DNA of 64,000 nucleotides from Ophiura sarsii (GCA_035610835.1 CM069447.1:42046648-42110647), one strand, 5' to 3'. Counted from the stretch's first letter, positions 34,576-46,942 are shown. The notes: generated by a model from the letters alone, not told the origin. Made by a program: numbers and translations.

Positions 34576-37555
34576 TATGTTCAAAGATTTGTTTAAAAAT
34601 GTTTAACTTTTTTTAAGAAATTCAAAAAACTGTCAATATTTATTTTGAAATTCAATAATGTTCATACATGTTCAAAATGAAGAAAAAAATCAAAAGAACA
34701 TTATTATGTGATGCAGATCATGCTGAATGAGTCGGATGTCAAGGAATATTGAATTTGAGTTATGGGTAAAAAGAAATGACTGATTAGTCTATAAATGTTT
34801 TACCGTTTGTTTTTCAGTTAGTAAATTGCTTGTAACTTAAAAACTAGCAGTTCGATTTTAGTGGGGTTTGGACGATGCTTTAGCATTTTTCACCTGCTTT
34901 TAAAAATTGGGCAAAGATTAAAATTCAACATTGCCCACAATCCATGTGACTCATTTTGCTTGATCACGTTACATATCTCAAATTCATGGTTTGATAATGC
35001 CTGTAGAACAGAGTATACTTTTCAAGTGCATCATATGCGTGACGCGTGTGTCTGGCCAAAACCGTGTGCGTGTGGCCATAATCTAGCGCATGCACTTTGA
35101 TTACTGGAGTGCGCGGAGAGATAAAAGCTGAAAATTTCTCTCCAATTTGGAACTGTAGGATTTATTGACCTTATGTTTTTCAAATATTTACCAAAGATGT
35201 ATTTTGTCTTACAAAAAAAGACATTTTTCGCACGCTATGCGCGCGCGTGTGTTTGTTTAGAACCAAAATGGACATCAATCGTAGCAACATATTAAATTGT
35301 AACTGCGCAATTTTGACACAAATTTGTTTCGTCGGTATTGTAGGTTCACTTTTATTTTGAGCGCCTCCAATATGAAAAAACCTAGGCTACACCACTGATC
35401 TGGGCACCATGATGTCTGCATCAGCGCAATCAAAGAAGAACGTTGGCTGTGGATCAGAAAGTGCTGCGCCTCTCACTATAGATTATCCACTGACCTCTTA
35501 CCTCCCAACTTGGAACTGAACCAAAGAAGATTTTAAGGTCTTCCCACAATGCATTGTGCGAACGCCAACCAACTAAAGCTTTTTCCACACGATGCATTTG
35601 TCGACTCAAGTTTTAGAAATAATAAAAAGGAACACTGATAACTAATTTATTCATTGATCAAAACTAGAACCTAAGAGCTCCAACGATGAAAGCGCTATGA
35701 AGCCATGATTGTGTGCATATGTGTTATGGGAACCGAGACCAATTGGAGACCAGAATCAGGGCATTTTGCAAAAACGCAATGCATTGTGGTGGTGTCTTTA
35801 AAATCTTCTTTGGAACTGAACCAGAGTATAGCAACAATCTAATGTATTATGTATGTGTGTAGATGTTAGGTAGTATACTAATTTGTTATTACTCAAGGGT
35901 TGTATGGTCCAATCAGTATTGACAGGTGTGTGTGGATGTATATTTGAAATTTAACCCTACCCACATTCAATGTTTTATACCGTTTTATACTTCAATGGCT
36001 GATTTGATTATTATACCATATTTGGGCGCACATCCAAAGATATTGTATTCGATATTCTGTAATCTACCTCAAAATGCCTTTTTTTATGCAGCTCTAAGAT
36101 TATAGAACCATTGGTATTTTCAAGATATGACCATGTGAAAATTATATGTTTCTTTTTGAGCCCAGTTTATGTTCAAAGATTTGTTTAAAAATGTTTTTAA
36201 CTTTTTTTAAGAAATTCAAAAAACTGTCAATATTTTTTTTGAAATTCAATAATGTTCATACATGTTCAAAATGAAGAGAAAAATCAAGAGAACATTATTA
36301 TGTGATGCAGATCAAGCTGAATGAGTCGGATGTCAAGGAATATTGAATTTGAGTTATGAGTAAAAAGAAGTGACAGATTAGTCTTATGTTTTACCGTTTG
36401 TTTTTCACTTAGTAAATTGTTTGTAACTTAAAAACTAGCAGTTCGATTTTAGTGGGGTTTGGACGATGCTTTAGCATTTTTCACCTGCTTTTAAAAATTG
36501 GACAAAGATCAAAATTCAACATTGCCCATCGCATGTTCTTTGATTACTGGAGTGCGCGGAGAGATAAAAGCTGAAAATTTCTCTCCAATTTGGAACTGTA
36601 GGATTTATTGACCTTATGTTTTTCAAATATTTTACCTAAGATGTATTTTGTCTTACAAAAATAGACATTTTTCGCACGCTATGCGCGCGCGTGTGTTCGT
36701 TTAGAACCAAAATGGACCTCAATCATAGCAACATAATTGTAACTGCGCAATTTTGACACAAATTCGTTTCGTCGTTATTGTCAGTTCACTTTTATTTTGA
36801 GCGCCTCCAATATGAAAAAACCTAGGCTACACCACTGATCTGGGCACCATGATGTCTGCATCAGCGCAATCAAAGAAGAACGTTGGCTGTGGATCAGAAA
36901 GTGCTGCGCCTCTCACTATAGATTATCCACTGACCTCTTACCTCCCAACTTGGAACTGAACCAAAGAAGATGTTAAAAAGTCTTCCACAATGCATTGCGC
37001 GTTCGCCAACCAACTAAAGCTTTTTCCACACGATGCATTTGTCAACTTAAGTTTTAGAAATAAGAAAAAGGAACACTGATAACTAATTTATTCATTGATC
37101 AAAACTAGAACCTAAGAGCCCCAACGATGAAAGCGCTATGAAGCCATGATCGTGTGCATATGTGTTATGGGACCCGAGACAAATTGGAGACCAGAATCAG
37201 GGCATTTTGCAAAAACGCATTGCATTGTGGTGGTGTCTTTAAATTCTTCTTTGGAACTGAACCAGAGTATATCAACAATCTAATGTATTATGTATGTGTG
37301 TAGATGTTAGGTAGTATACTAATTTGTTATTACTCAAGGGTTGTATGGTCCAATCAGTATTGACAGGTGTGTGTGGATGTATGTTTGAAATTTAACCCTA
37401 CCCACATTCAATGTTTTAAACCGTTTTATACTTCAATGGCTGATTTGATTATTATACCATATTTGGGCGCACATCCAAAGATATTGTATTCTGTAATCTA
37501 CCTCAAAATGCCTTTTTTTATGCAGCTCTAAGATTTTAGAGCACTTTGTTTTATA

Positions 37556-37767
37556 ATATGTGACGCGATCAAGCGGGATGAGTCGTATGTCAGGAATATT
37601 GATTTCAAGTTATACATGTAGGTAGAAAGAAGTGATAGATTCTGATGTATTCTGTGTTTTTACTGTGTTTTCTCAGTTGGTAAATTGTTTGTAACTTAAA
37701 ACTAGAAGTTTGATTCTATTGTGGTTTGGAACACATGTGACTCAGTTCGCTTGATCAGGTCACATAT
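37556..37767. mobile_element. MITE with TGTGACG..GATCAAGC ends, copy 3
   Basis: ATATGTGACGCGATCAAGCG starts at 37556, and CGCTTGATCAGGTCACATAT ends at 37767. Duplicated along with the 4-kb segment. Confidence 0.8.
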
Positions 37768-38034
37768 TGTGATAAAGTTAGTTTGTGACGTATCGCATCA
37801 CAAGGTTCATCTTGTCGACCAAGATTGTTTGAGGTATACAGGGTGAGTAAATTAAAACTTTACTCAACTTTGGGATTTTATTTCTAAGAATGTCTCCATC
37901 AATTTCTCAAATTATTTATTCTGGCAGAGAGGCTGTCTCACAGGGTTAGCGTTTTTGAGAGTCCAGGGGTCTTGGACGTGAAGAAGTCAAAACAAATAGA
38001 AATGAAGGTAATGTCAATTACCCAAACTCGGACA

Positions 38035-38267
38035 TCAATAGTGTGTGTGTCCACCATGTGCTTGGAAGCATTCAGTGTTTCTGCTACGCATGCTGTCCAC
38101 CAGGTTTCTGATGCAGGCTTGGGGGAGATTGTTCCACTCTTCCTGTAGAGCTGCTCAGAGTGTTTGTGCATTATCAGGCGGATGATTGTCCCTGCCGAAA
38201 CACGTCGCCCGAGCTCATCCCACAGTTGTTCAATCGGATTGAGGTCCGGGGAACAAGAGAACCATGG
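38035..38267 (-). pseudogene. Tc1-like transposase C-terminal relic, second copy
   Basis: This is the same relic as at 34035-34267, shifted by exactly 4,000 bp and with the same frameshift, so it was copied by the segmental duplication and is not an independent insertion. A few substitutions distinguish it (for example GGGGGAGATT here, GAGGGAGATT there). Confidence 0.86.
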
Positions 38268-39113
38268 TAAAAGTTCAATGTTCTGCTCTGTGTTTAGGTA
38301 ACTGACATTACCTTCATTTCAATTTGTTTTGACTGTCTTCTTCACATGCCTTTAACTCTATGTTGCCAACATTTCCAGGCTGTGACATGTGATACTGCAA
38401 GGGGTTCCATGCCAGTGCATTTTTTCAGTTCTGTCAGTACGGTAACCGTTTGGATATATGACATGTCATTAGAGTAGAGTATTGAAGTAATCCTGGGTGT
38501 CATTTTGGTTCATTTTAATGGACCGATTTTCAAGATATGATCATGTGAAAAATGGAAGCATTTTTCCATACGATGTATTTGTCGAGCTCTTAAGTTTTAG
38601 AAATAAAAAAAGAAACACTGATAACTAATTTATTCATTGATCAAAACTAGAACCTAAGAGCTCCAACGATGAAAGCGCTATGAAGCCATGATTGTGTGCA
38701 TATGTCTTACGGGAACCGAGACCAATTGGAGACCAGAATCAGGGATTTTGCAAAAACGCAATGCATTGTGGTGGTGTCTTAAAATTCTTCTATGGAACTG
38801 AACCAGAGTATAGCAACAATCTAATGCATTATATATGTGTGTAGATGTTAGGTAGTATATTAATTTGTTATTACTCAATTGTTGTATGGTCCAATCAGTA
38901 TTGACAGGTGTGCATGTGGATGTTTGAAATTTAACCCTACCCACATTCAAGGTTTTTGTACTGTTTTATATTTTCAAAATTTCTAATTTGATTATTATAT
39001 TATTATCTCCCCATCCCATATTTGGGTGCATATCCAAAGGTATTATATTTCTTAATCTACCTCAAAATGCCTTTTTTTGCAGCTCTAAGATTTTTATACC
39101 ACTTGGTATTATA

Positions 39114-39354
39114 ATATGTGACGTGATCAAGCGGAATGAGTCGTATGTCGGGAATATAGATTTCAAGTTATAGGTAGGAAGAAGTAACAGCTTCTTATGT
39201 TTATACTTTGTTTTCTCAGTTGGTAAAATAAGTTTGATTCTAGTGGGGTTTGGACCATACTATAGCATTTTTCACCTTGTAAATAAATGATGGACAATTG
39301 TCAAAATTGAAAACCGCCGACATGCGACTCATTTAGCTTGATCACGTCACATAT
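39114..39354. mobile_element. MITE with TGTGACG..GATCAAGC ends, copy 4
   Basis: ATATGTGACGTGATCAAGCG and GCTTGATCACGTCACATAT form inverted ends of about 26-30 bp with ATGAGTCG/CGACTCAT. At 241 bp it is the most intact member. Confidence 0.85.
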
Positions 39355-39430
39355 TTTGATAAAGTTATCGCACCATAAGGTTCATCTTGTTGACCAAGCT
39401 TGTTTTGAGATATACAGGGTGAGTTAAAGA

Positions 39431-40638
39431 AAACTTTATCTTTGCTCTAATGAATTTACAAAATAATGACATTGTTTTGTCATTTCTGTGTCACATGCAT
39501 GTATCCACTTATTCATAAATATCAAGAATATAAGAAAATTAAAATTCATTTTTTTTTTTTAAACGCTCGCCCGCCCCTCCTCTCTGAAAGCTATGGAGGA
39601 CAACATTACTTCTTTTCCTTTTTTTGCCTAACTTTACCAAAGTAGTCATAAATGGATAACGGTACCATGCAATGTTGTGATTCTCTTTGCTTATAACAGT
39701 TCATAAATGCAGTTATTGATTCAAGCAGTTGTTTCCTTCATATTCTGGTAAGAAATATTTTAAATATTTATTTTACTTTGAGTTCAGGTTTTTTTAACTC
39801 GCCTTGTGTATCAAAAGAACTTGAAAAATATAAAGAAAATTAAAAGAACTTCTTGTCTTCATATTATTTTTGGAAGTACTTCTTCAATTTTCCAAAACTC
39901 TTATCATTATAAAGCTTGTTTCATATTATGTCCGATATTGTTTAAGTTTTTTGAAAGTCGACAACGATGTACTCTTTGATGAGATGTGTATAATATGCAA
40001 ACTGCTATCTACTGATGATAGCACATAATGTTGAAATGATGAAGTCTAATGGCTATCACTTGATGATAGCATTAGATAAATTATACAGGGTGACACAGAA
40101 TGATATATATATAATCAATACTATTGCATTATGACCGTTGATTCTAACATGTACAGATATTGATAGCTTTCTTAGGCCAAACAAACATTATATTGCAGCT
40201 GCTGGCATTACGGACTTGGACTGCAATGTTGTTTTTATATTTGTATTATTTTTTCAAACACGGTATAAATCATTCTGGGACACCCTGTATGTTATAAAAA
40301 AAGGTAAATTGAAACTTTATTGGAATTATCTCATTTGAATGTCTTTACTGTAAAACCACTTAATTTCATGAGTGATTTAATTTTGTGAAGGTATGTGGAT
40401 TCATGAAATTAAATACCCACAAAACTGAAAAGTTTTGCATTGAAAGTATCAGTAAAACTTCTAGTTTGGCAAAATTAAATGCCCGCTAAAATAGCACTGA
40501 TTTTAAATTTGTGAAATAAAGTATAGTGTTTTACAGTACTATGTTCAGCAAAAGTTGCTTGATGTCCATTATTTGCTAAGTTTGTGAAGTAATATTTGTA
40601 CAAAAAATAAATGAATTGTGCAGCTTAACTGACTTTAA
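39431..40638. other. AT-rich non-coding stretch
   Basis: It contains the CGCCCCTCCTCTCTGAAAG dispersed repeat (39563-39606), CTATCTACTGATGATAGC-type hairpin strings near 40005-40065 and two TATACAGGGTG-type motifs (40083 and, inverted, 40281). No gene is recognised. Confidence 0.5.
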
Positions 40639-41054
40639 AGGTGTCCCGCAAGCACAACATTGTGCATTATATTATATGTATAATGCATTACAATTATCGA
40701 GCACATGTTGCGTAATTATATAGAACAAATCATCATACTTATCACAAAAACAAATACACAGTGCCATCTTTCAACATGCAATTTTAAAATTCGCGGCGAT
40801 CGAAAGTCCCATGTGTCGATTAAGTCATAGTTATACAATGTACCTGCGCAAATGTAAGCACCAATAATCATGACGTCATCGACACCGGGGCTTTCTATCG
40901 CCACAAATTTTAAATGTCGCATGTTAAGTGATGGCAGTTTTTATTAGTTTTTATAATTAGTATGATGTGTTGGTATAAATTATATAACTACGCGATTTGG
41001 GCTCAACAATTATTTTCCAACCATAATGCACAGTGTTGTGCTTGCGGGACACCT
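40639..41054. mobile_element. MITE with AGGTGTCCCGCAAGCACAAC ends
   Basis: AGGTGTCCCGCAAGCACAAC (40639) continues into ATTGTGCATTAT and pairs with ATAATGCACAGTGTTGTGCT..GGGACACCT at the right, giving about 32 bp of inverted end. CTTTAA lies close outside both ends and may be the target duplication. A small GTGCATTATATTATATGTATAATGCA-type hairpin (written in parts: TGCATTATA and TATAATGCA) sits inside the left end. Confidence 0.78.
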
Positions 41055-41061
41055 CCTTTAA

Positions 41062-42116
41062 GGGAAGTGTCAACCCTATTATTTTGATGATCAACTTTTG
41101 CTTCTAAGTTTGAGAATATTTAATAAAAGTACATAAAAGTATACATTTATAGAAAGGAAATTTGATAAGGAATCCGATGTTGATATCAATGTGATACCAA
41201 ATAAACTAAATTTTGAGAAATGAACCAAAAAAAATAAAAAATGGTAATTTGTTCTAATATATATTTTTGTAAACAAGACAATTTTGTCTAGGAGGCATTT
41301 TTTTCTTTTTTCAAAATAAGGCTTAGTTTTGGAAATATTGCTAAAAACATCGGAAAAGTGTAAAAGTCGTGTTTTTTTGCATATATTTCGCTAGAAATGG
41401 ATGCATATCTCGAGTTTAAAATCCAATATCGAAAAAATAAAAAATTGCCTCCTAGCGCTGAAAGTCCTCTACACAATGGTAGTAAAAGCTTACCTGATAG
41501 TTTGATATATTTTTAGTTATGTTGTCTGAAAATTCGTAAAATTCCTTCAAATTTGAACTTCTAGAAAACATCGATTTAGTAAAAATATTGACCTTTTTCA
41601 CCATTTAAAGCTAAATATTCTCGGAATACACGGGCGTGTGGCCTAAAAGGCAAGTATACTATTATGAATAATCAAAATAAACTAGCAGATTCAATTTATA
41701 TTGTCACAATGTGAAGAAATTGGAAGAAAACTGAAATTTAAATGATCGTAAGATTGGCCTTTGTTTACATTTTTAGGCATTGTTTTGCGCTCTTTTGTTT
41801 TCGCGTCTTCGTCGCGGATATTAAGCGGCGCGTCTTGTATTACGCACGGGAAGATTCAGCGCGCGACGCAATGATCGAACAGCTGTCGCAGCATTTGAAA
41901 AGCGCGGAACTCCGCTTAATTTCCCGCCAAATAACCATGCGCCTTTTCCTGACTCAAACTTACCAAAACAACAATTTTAAATCACCCAAAAGAACGGGAA
42001 ATAATCGCTTCCGATTAGTAACTTATGATGGTAATGATAGAATACATATAAAAGTATAAAATAATAGAGAAATATGAAATTCAATTTTTGAAACAAGTGC
42101 CGGGTTGACACTGCCC
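41062..42116. mobile_element. 1.05-kb DNA element with TTAA target duplication
   Basis: TTAA (41058-41061) precedes GGGAAGTGTCAACCC, and GGGTTGACACTGCCC precedes TTAA (42117-42120). TTAA duplications mark the piggyBac and Kolobok superfamilies. The 105-codon frame at 41742-42059 shows no recognisable transposase motif. A diverged relative of the interior (AAAAGTATACATTT then AGAAAGGAAAT-type text) occurs near 59375-59405. Confidence 0.75.
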
Positions 42117-42292
42117 TTAATACAATCTTTTTTGGACATAGTTTTATCGGTGATGTAAAGTTAATAATTTGAAATGTACCGAAATTGAAAAATAATCCCG
42201 TTTTCATCACTTTTCAACAATGTGATACAACACCTTAACAAAAAGAGATATCTTGATGAAATTAAAAAGGGGTCATGTGACTCATGTTCACC

Positions 42293-42570
42293 AGTGTATT
42301 TCAGGTATTAAATTGAGATATATAACCAGTGTATTTCAGGTATTAAATTGAGATATATACTTTATGATATATTTCATGATTGAACACAGTAGAAATCATT
42401 CTGGTATACCCTGTATATTTGAGGGGAGGTCTGTGTGGTTTACTAAGATAAAGTTCACGTTCTATCTACTGAAGATGGCATTTGATGGTTTATGACCAAG
42501 TTGATGAAGGTTCACTATGATAAAGTTCACTTGCTATCTACTGAAGATAGCATTTGATTGTTTACTGTGA
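42293..42570. repeat. Short tandem repeats (33-bp duplication and CTATCTACTGAAGATAGC units)
   Basis: CAGTGTATTTCAGGTATTAA is repeated twice (42293, 42326). GCTATCTACTGAAGATAGCA with GATAAAGTTCAC then recurs near 42450, 42530 and again near 43420-43475; the CTATCT/AGATAG parts form a hairpin. Confidence 0.7.
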
Positions 42571-43644
42571 TAAAGTTCACTTTGAGTGCTTGGAGCATGC
42601 ACAGATGTCTTAAGTGCATTTTTGGAGTTTTGAAAACTTTGGCTGAGTAAGACAAATCAGGTTTGCACACATTACATTTGCTTTTTTGACAATAACTATG
42701 GATATTGGTCGTGTTTCATGTGGATATAATTTTACATCACCACTTTGAAGAAAACTCTATTATTTTAGCCAAAAACGTACTTGGGATCGACGAGGAACAC
42801 TGTGGATACCCAAGACACTATAAGCTGTCTCAAGCCTGTGTGGCAATGAGATGGATCAAGTCTATTCTTTTCTCATGTCCGAAGGCTGACAGCAAAGCTG
42901 TTTACTTTATTTGTTGGAAGTGGCTCTTTTTACTTTGTTCTTTCTTCCATCTTTTCTAACTTTCATTTCATTCAGCCAGCATGCTTATATAGGCTTTTAA
43001 AGCCTGGCCCCAGCATTTTGTTTGAGCCTGGTCCCTTCAGGACCCAAGTGTGTGTCCGTACGGGCCGACCGTTTTAAACATACTAGTTGTACATAGCTGA
43101 TAAAGATGTCCAACAATGACCTTTAATCTCTTGCTGCATTAGTATGATCTTTGGTGCACACGTGTGTTAAAAGTATGGTACTAAAGCATGCACCAAGTGT
43201 TTTTCATGATTCACTTAAAACACCTGTGCTCCAGACAATTTGTTGACATGAATATTTGCAGATAGTGTTCGAGCCATTTTAACCATTAAATTGTGATATA
43301 ATCACTTAGCTGTTGTGTTCACTAAAATAGAGAATATCACATTCTATCATAATACGCAAACAACTGAAAATCCCAAAAATTGCACTGAAGACATGTGTGC
43401 TCCAGGCACTCGACTTGATCTACTTAAGATAGCATTTGATGGTTTACTATGATAAAGTTCACTTGCTATCTACTGACGGTGCTGTATGACTATAACATTC
43501 ATTAATTCACAATTAACATGTCAGATCAAACAAAGTAGACTCTGTAACATACTATTGTTTTTCTATGTAATATTTTCTCTTTATTAATAAATAAAACTAA
43601 CAATACCATACGTCGCACGTGTTACTCCTCTGATTTCATTGACT
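42571..43644. other. Non-coding stretch
   Basis: The 84-codon frame at 42705-42959 has no recognisable domain or splice context. No gene is supported. Confidence 0.4.
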
Positions 43645-43894
43645 ATATGTGACGCAATCGCGATCCATCGGAATGAGTCGGCCTGGGGTATATCAATTTT
43701 GAGTTATAGGTAAAAAGAAGTGACAAATTCTTACGTTTTCCATTATTTACGTAGTTGATAAATTGTTTGCAACTTAAAGAGTAGAAGTTCAATTTGACGG
43801 TTTCGACCACACTGTAGCATATTTATATGATTTTTAAATGATGGACAAAATTATATCAAAACTGTGACTCGTTTTGCTTGATCACGTCACATAT
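43645..43894. mobile_element. MITE with TGTGACG..GATCAAGC ends, copy 5
   Basis: ATATGTGACGCAATCGCGAT at the left is diverged from CTTGATCACGTCACATAT at the right. The interior matches the family (ATTTTGAGTTATAGGTAAAA, AGAAGTGACAAATTC). Lies outside the segmental duplication. Confidence 0.75.
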
Positions 43895-44290
43895 GGTATT
43901 CTCTCTGTTTACTACTGGGCAGGGATGTGTGCGATCTTGTTGGCAAAAAAATGGTGTCTCGCATACATTTTGGAATATGCGATCTTGGGCAGGGGTGTGC
44001 CGCCCAGGATCTCAAAAAGGGGGGCTACAGAACTGAACTGAGTAGATTTTATGACGAAAAATAAGGTCTTACGTATTTAGAACGCAAGCACGTCACATAT
44101 GGTATTCTCTCTGTTTACTACTAGGCAGGGATGTGTGCGATCTTGTTGGCAAAAAAATGGTGTCTCGCATACATTTTGGAATATGCGATCTTGGGCAGGG
44201 GTGTGCCGCCCAGGATCTCAAAAAGGGGGGCTACAGAACTGAACTGAGTAGATTTTATGACGAAAAATAAGGTCTTACGTATTAGAACGC
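43883..44290. repeat. Recent 206-bp tandem duplication
   Basis: CACGTCACATATGGTATTCT starts at 43883 and again at 44089. The two units are almost identical, including the ATGGTGTCTCGCATACATTT block and CTCAAAAAGGGGGGCTACAG. The second unit continues into the remainder of the dispersed repeat also found at 18370-18700. Confidence 0.92.
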
Positions 44291-45129
44291 AAAATTTTCG
44301 AAGAATTGGGGCTTTGGAATGCAAAATTTTGCGATTTTTGAATTCTCAATAAAATTGGGGTCTTAAGAACTGATGCAGGTTCAAAAAGGGGGTAAAAAGA
44401 GCTAGCAGCAGAGGGTGAAAAATGGAGTCTTCAGCACAGCGCATATACCTATACCCTTTTCCAATGTCAGTGCCGTCCCCCCACCACCCCCTCCTCTTTA
44501 ACTTAATATATATTTTTGAATAATTATTTCTTAAAAATCAAAATTTCTTTCCTTTTTGACGATTGAAGCCAAAATTGCGCTACAAAATGTAACAATTTGC
44601 TTTTATTTGAAGAAAACAAAACAATTTAAGGCATTTACACTTACAAGTAGTATTTTTAGATCAATAGAACTTTTTTCTTAAAAAAAACACGTCGAAAGCC
44701 GTTTTAGACTGTATCCTGAACGCAAATCGTATCTAGACAGAGGGCGTTTTTTAAAAAAATAGCCAGGGATAGTGATGGTTTAGGGATGGTATTTCAACAT
44801 TGTTTTAATCAAGTTTTGCTGTGTTTTTGTGAGTAGAAACAACATTAATGGCAATTTTTAATGTTCATCTTGAATACTGAAGTAAATTAATAAAAAATAA
44901 AAAAATGTCAACACTCAGTGTCCCTTTAAGATCGGGTAATAATTAAGGACGCTACATTGAAAAGGATAAAATAAAGTGCAGTTTACATTTTAACACTTGG
45001 GATTTGAACACGCAGGACAGTGTGCAGTGGCGGATCCAGGATTAAAATTTACGGGGGGCTGACAAAAAAATAAAATCGTAAAAGGGCCCCGATTTTTTTT
45101 GGCCGTCAGCTCGTGAAATTCAGCTAAGT

Positions 45130-45160
<31 letters not shown>

Positions 45161-45738
45161 AGCGATGTGGTTGTCCCAAAACCGGCAAAAAAAAATCGCA
45201 GGGTACAAGTGGCAAATGTACCGACGGAACCTACCTATGTCTCTGAAAAAGGTAAAGTGGTACACAAAAAAAGGATATTGTCAAATTTTACGGGGGCGCG
45301 TACACAAAAAAAGGTATATTGTAAAATTTTACGGGGGGCGCCCGCCCCCAAAGCCCCCCCCCCTGTATCCGCCACTGGTGTGACAGGTATGTGTATGAGT
45401 TGCTTTGATCAATTGATGCATCCCCAATGCCCGTCTTACTATATCGACCAGCGAGTTGTCGCTAGTTAATCAATAATCTACCCGTTCCTAGTCCGAGGCT
45501 CATGTAGACGAACGAAGTGTTAAAATGAAATGGACTTTGTTTTGGTTTAGGGCACGTATCTGTGTAAATATTCATTCAATCTTCAAGTGTAATATCTCAA
45601 ACTAAAGACAAGAAATTTTCTTACAACTTTATTGTCTAATATTTTTACGTAGGAGTCATATTTATTACCTGGTCAGCTACTTTTTTGAGGACTGTAAAAG
45701 AAAGAAGTTGTGCATATACATATATTTTCTTGATTTAA
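44291..45738. other. Dispersed repeat remainder, inverted-end element and 30-base G run
   Basis: The dispersed repeat ends near 44490. CAGTGGCGGATCCAGG at 45023 and its inverse near 45363-45379 (TATCCGCCACTG) bracket about 355 bp holding a run of 30 G (45130-45159) and three copies of an AAATTTTACGGGGG-type string; this looks like a hAT-style non-autonomous element but no clean target duplication was found. Frames encoding poly-Gly or poly-Pro here are artefacts. Confidence 0.5.
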
Positions 45739-46111
45739 AGGCATATTATGTGATCTTTTCCAGAGGGCGCCCTCTATTCATTATTTTTTTTAGAAAGTAG
45801 ATTTTCTTGCAGATTTACATTTCCGATCATAAATCATACATACATTCCAAGTTACAGAGCGATACGATTCCTAATTACCTCAAAATCATGGTTTTAGAGT
45901 GAATTTCGAGTGAAAAATATAAAGTGTCGGGATTCCGACAGTTTATTTTCACTCTAAAACCATGATTTTGAAGTAATTAAGAATCGTATCGCCCTGTAAC
46001 TTGGAATGTATGCATGATTTATGATCAGAAATGTAAATCTGCAAGAAAATCTGCTTTCTATTTTTTTTTCGATGTTGAGGGCGTTCCCTGGAAAGATCAC
46101 ATAATATACCT
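45739..46111. mobile_element. 373-bp foldback element with TTAA duplication
   Basis: AGGCATATTATGTGATCTTT pairs with AAAGATCACATAATATACCT, and complementarity continues over about 165 bp per arm, through GCAAGAAAATCTGCTTTCTA-type text and ACTCTAAAACCATGATTTTG. TTAA flanks both sides (45735-45738, 46112-46115). Only about 30 bp separate the arms, so it is essentially one hairpin. Confidence 0.88.
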
Positions 46112-46942
46112 TTAAGTAAAGATGGTTGAAATTGTTATGTTGAAAATAGGTTCCCCAAATGGTTATGTTGAAAAACAGATATTTTCTTGATTTAAGTATA
46201 GATGGTTGAAATTGTTATGTTGAAAAACAGGTTTCCCATTTATCAAGTCAAAGATTCAGCACTCTGAAGCAAGAAGATTTAGGGTGGTTCAAGACTCATT
46301 ATATTGTTGAAACCTGTAGAAAAATGAAAAAATGTTCAGTTTATAAACTAAAATGGTCCAGAAAACTTGCTGATGCCATCTTGCTAAGCTTATATCACAT
46401 CTGTGCTTATATATTGAAACATTGAATGAAACTCGCGCAAACATTGCATTTTTAACACGAAAAAGGTTCAGTAAGCCGTTTGTAACACCCTCCGATCCGC
46501 ATAGTATTTAGAAAATTTGGTGTGGTTCGAGACCCATATGTCAATGTTGAAACAGGCTGTAGAAGGTCACGCAACGCGCGCAAATTGCAAATAATAGGGC
46601 CTACAGCTTTTTCACGAAACATCGCGGCAGATCCAGGGAATTGCACTTTCGGGTTGCCGATCAGTGACGTACCCAGCTTTTGGAAACGGGGGGGGGGAGC
46701 ACGACCATAGTTGTACCGACTTACCGACGGGGTTATTTCAGGTTGGGGGGGGGGGGGGGCACCGGCCCTCTGGACCCCCTCAAGTATGATTTCGTGTCCG
46801 GGGATCAGGCCTTGAGTACCTCGATCCCCCCGCCTAATGATTCCTTATCCGAATCAAACACCGTCCTGACGATAAACGATTCTTTCTTTCCACTTTCTTC
46901 CTTTCCATGCTTTCCTTCCACTTCCTTTCTCTTTTCTAGTGC
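46112..46942. other. Non-coding stretch before the assembly gap
   Basis: AAGATGGTTGAAATTGTTATG recurs near 46121 and 46199, a short tandem duplication. G runs lie near 46688 and 46746. No gene is recognised. Confidence 0.45.

Larger units (their letters stand above)
32012..39430. repeat. Tandem segmental duplication, four copies, period up to 4.0 kb
   Basis: Copies run about 32012-34555, 34556-36128, 36129-38545 and 38546-39430. Anchors: GATGCAGATC at 32161, 34710 and 36304; GTGCGCGGAGAGATAAAAGC at 32558, 35109 and 36554; ACTGATAACTAATTTATTCA near 33069, 35633, 37075 and 38609; GGCTGTCTCACAGGGTTAGC at 33930 and 37930. Copy 2 lacks the right part with the transposase relic, copy 3 has lost ~145 bp internally, and copy 4 is only the middle and right part. 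The plus-strand frames at 32309 and 34861 are paired copies of non-coding DNA. Confidence 0.92.

Noticed and set aside
32309..35100. Paired 79-codon plus-strand frames (IFHLLLKIGQRLKFNI)
   Set aside because: They are identical because of the segmental duplication; the sequence is part of a non-coding MITE-containing unit, and the third copy has lost it.
45128..45469. Poly-Gly and poly-Pro frames
   Set aside because: Products of the 30-base G run inside a repeat-like element.
46500..46560. GGTTCGAGACC string as a tRNA B box
   Set aside because: No matching A box or cloverleaf stems at the right distance.
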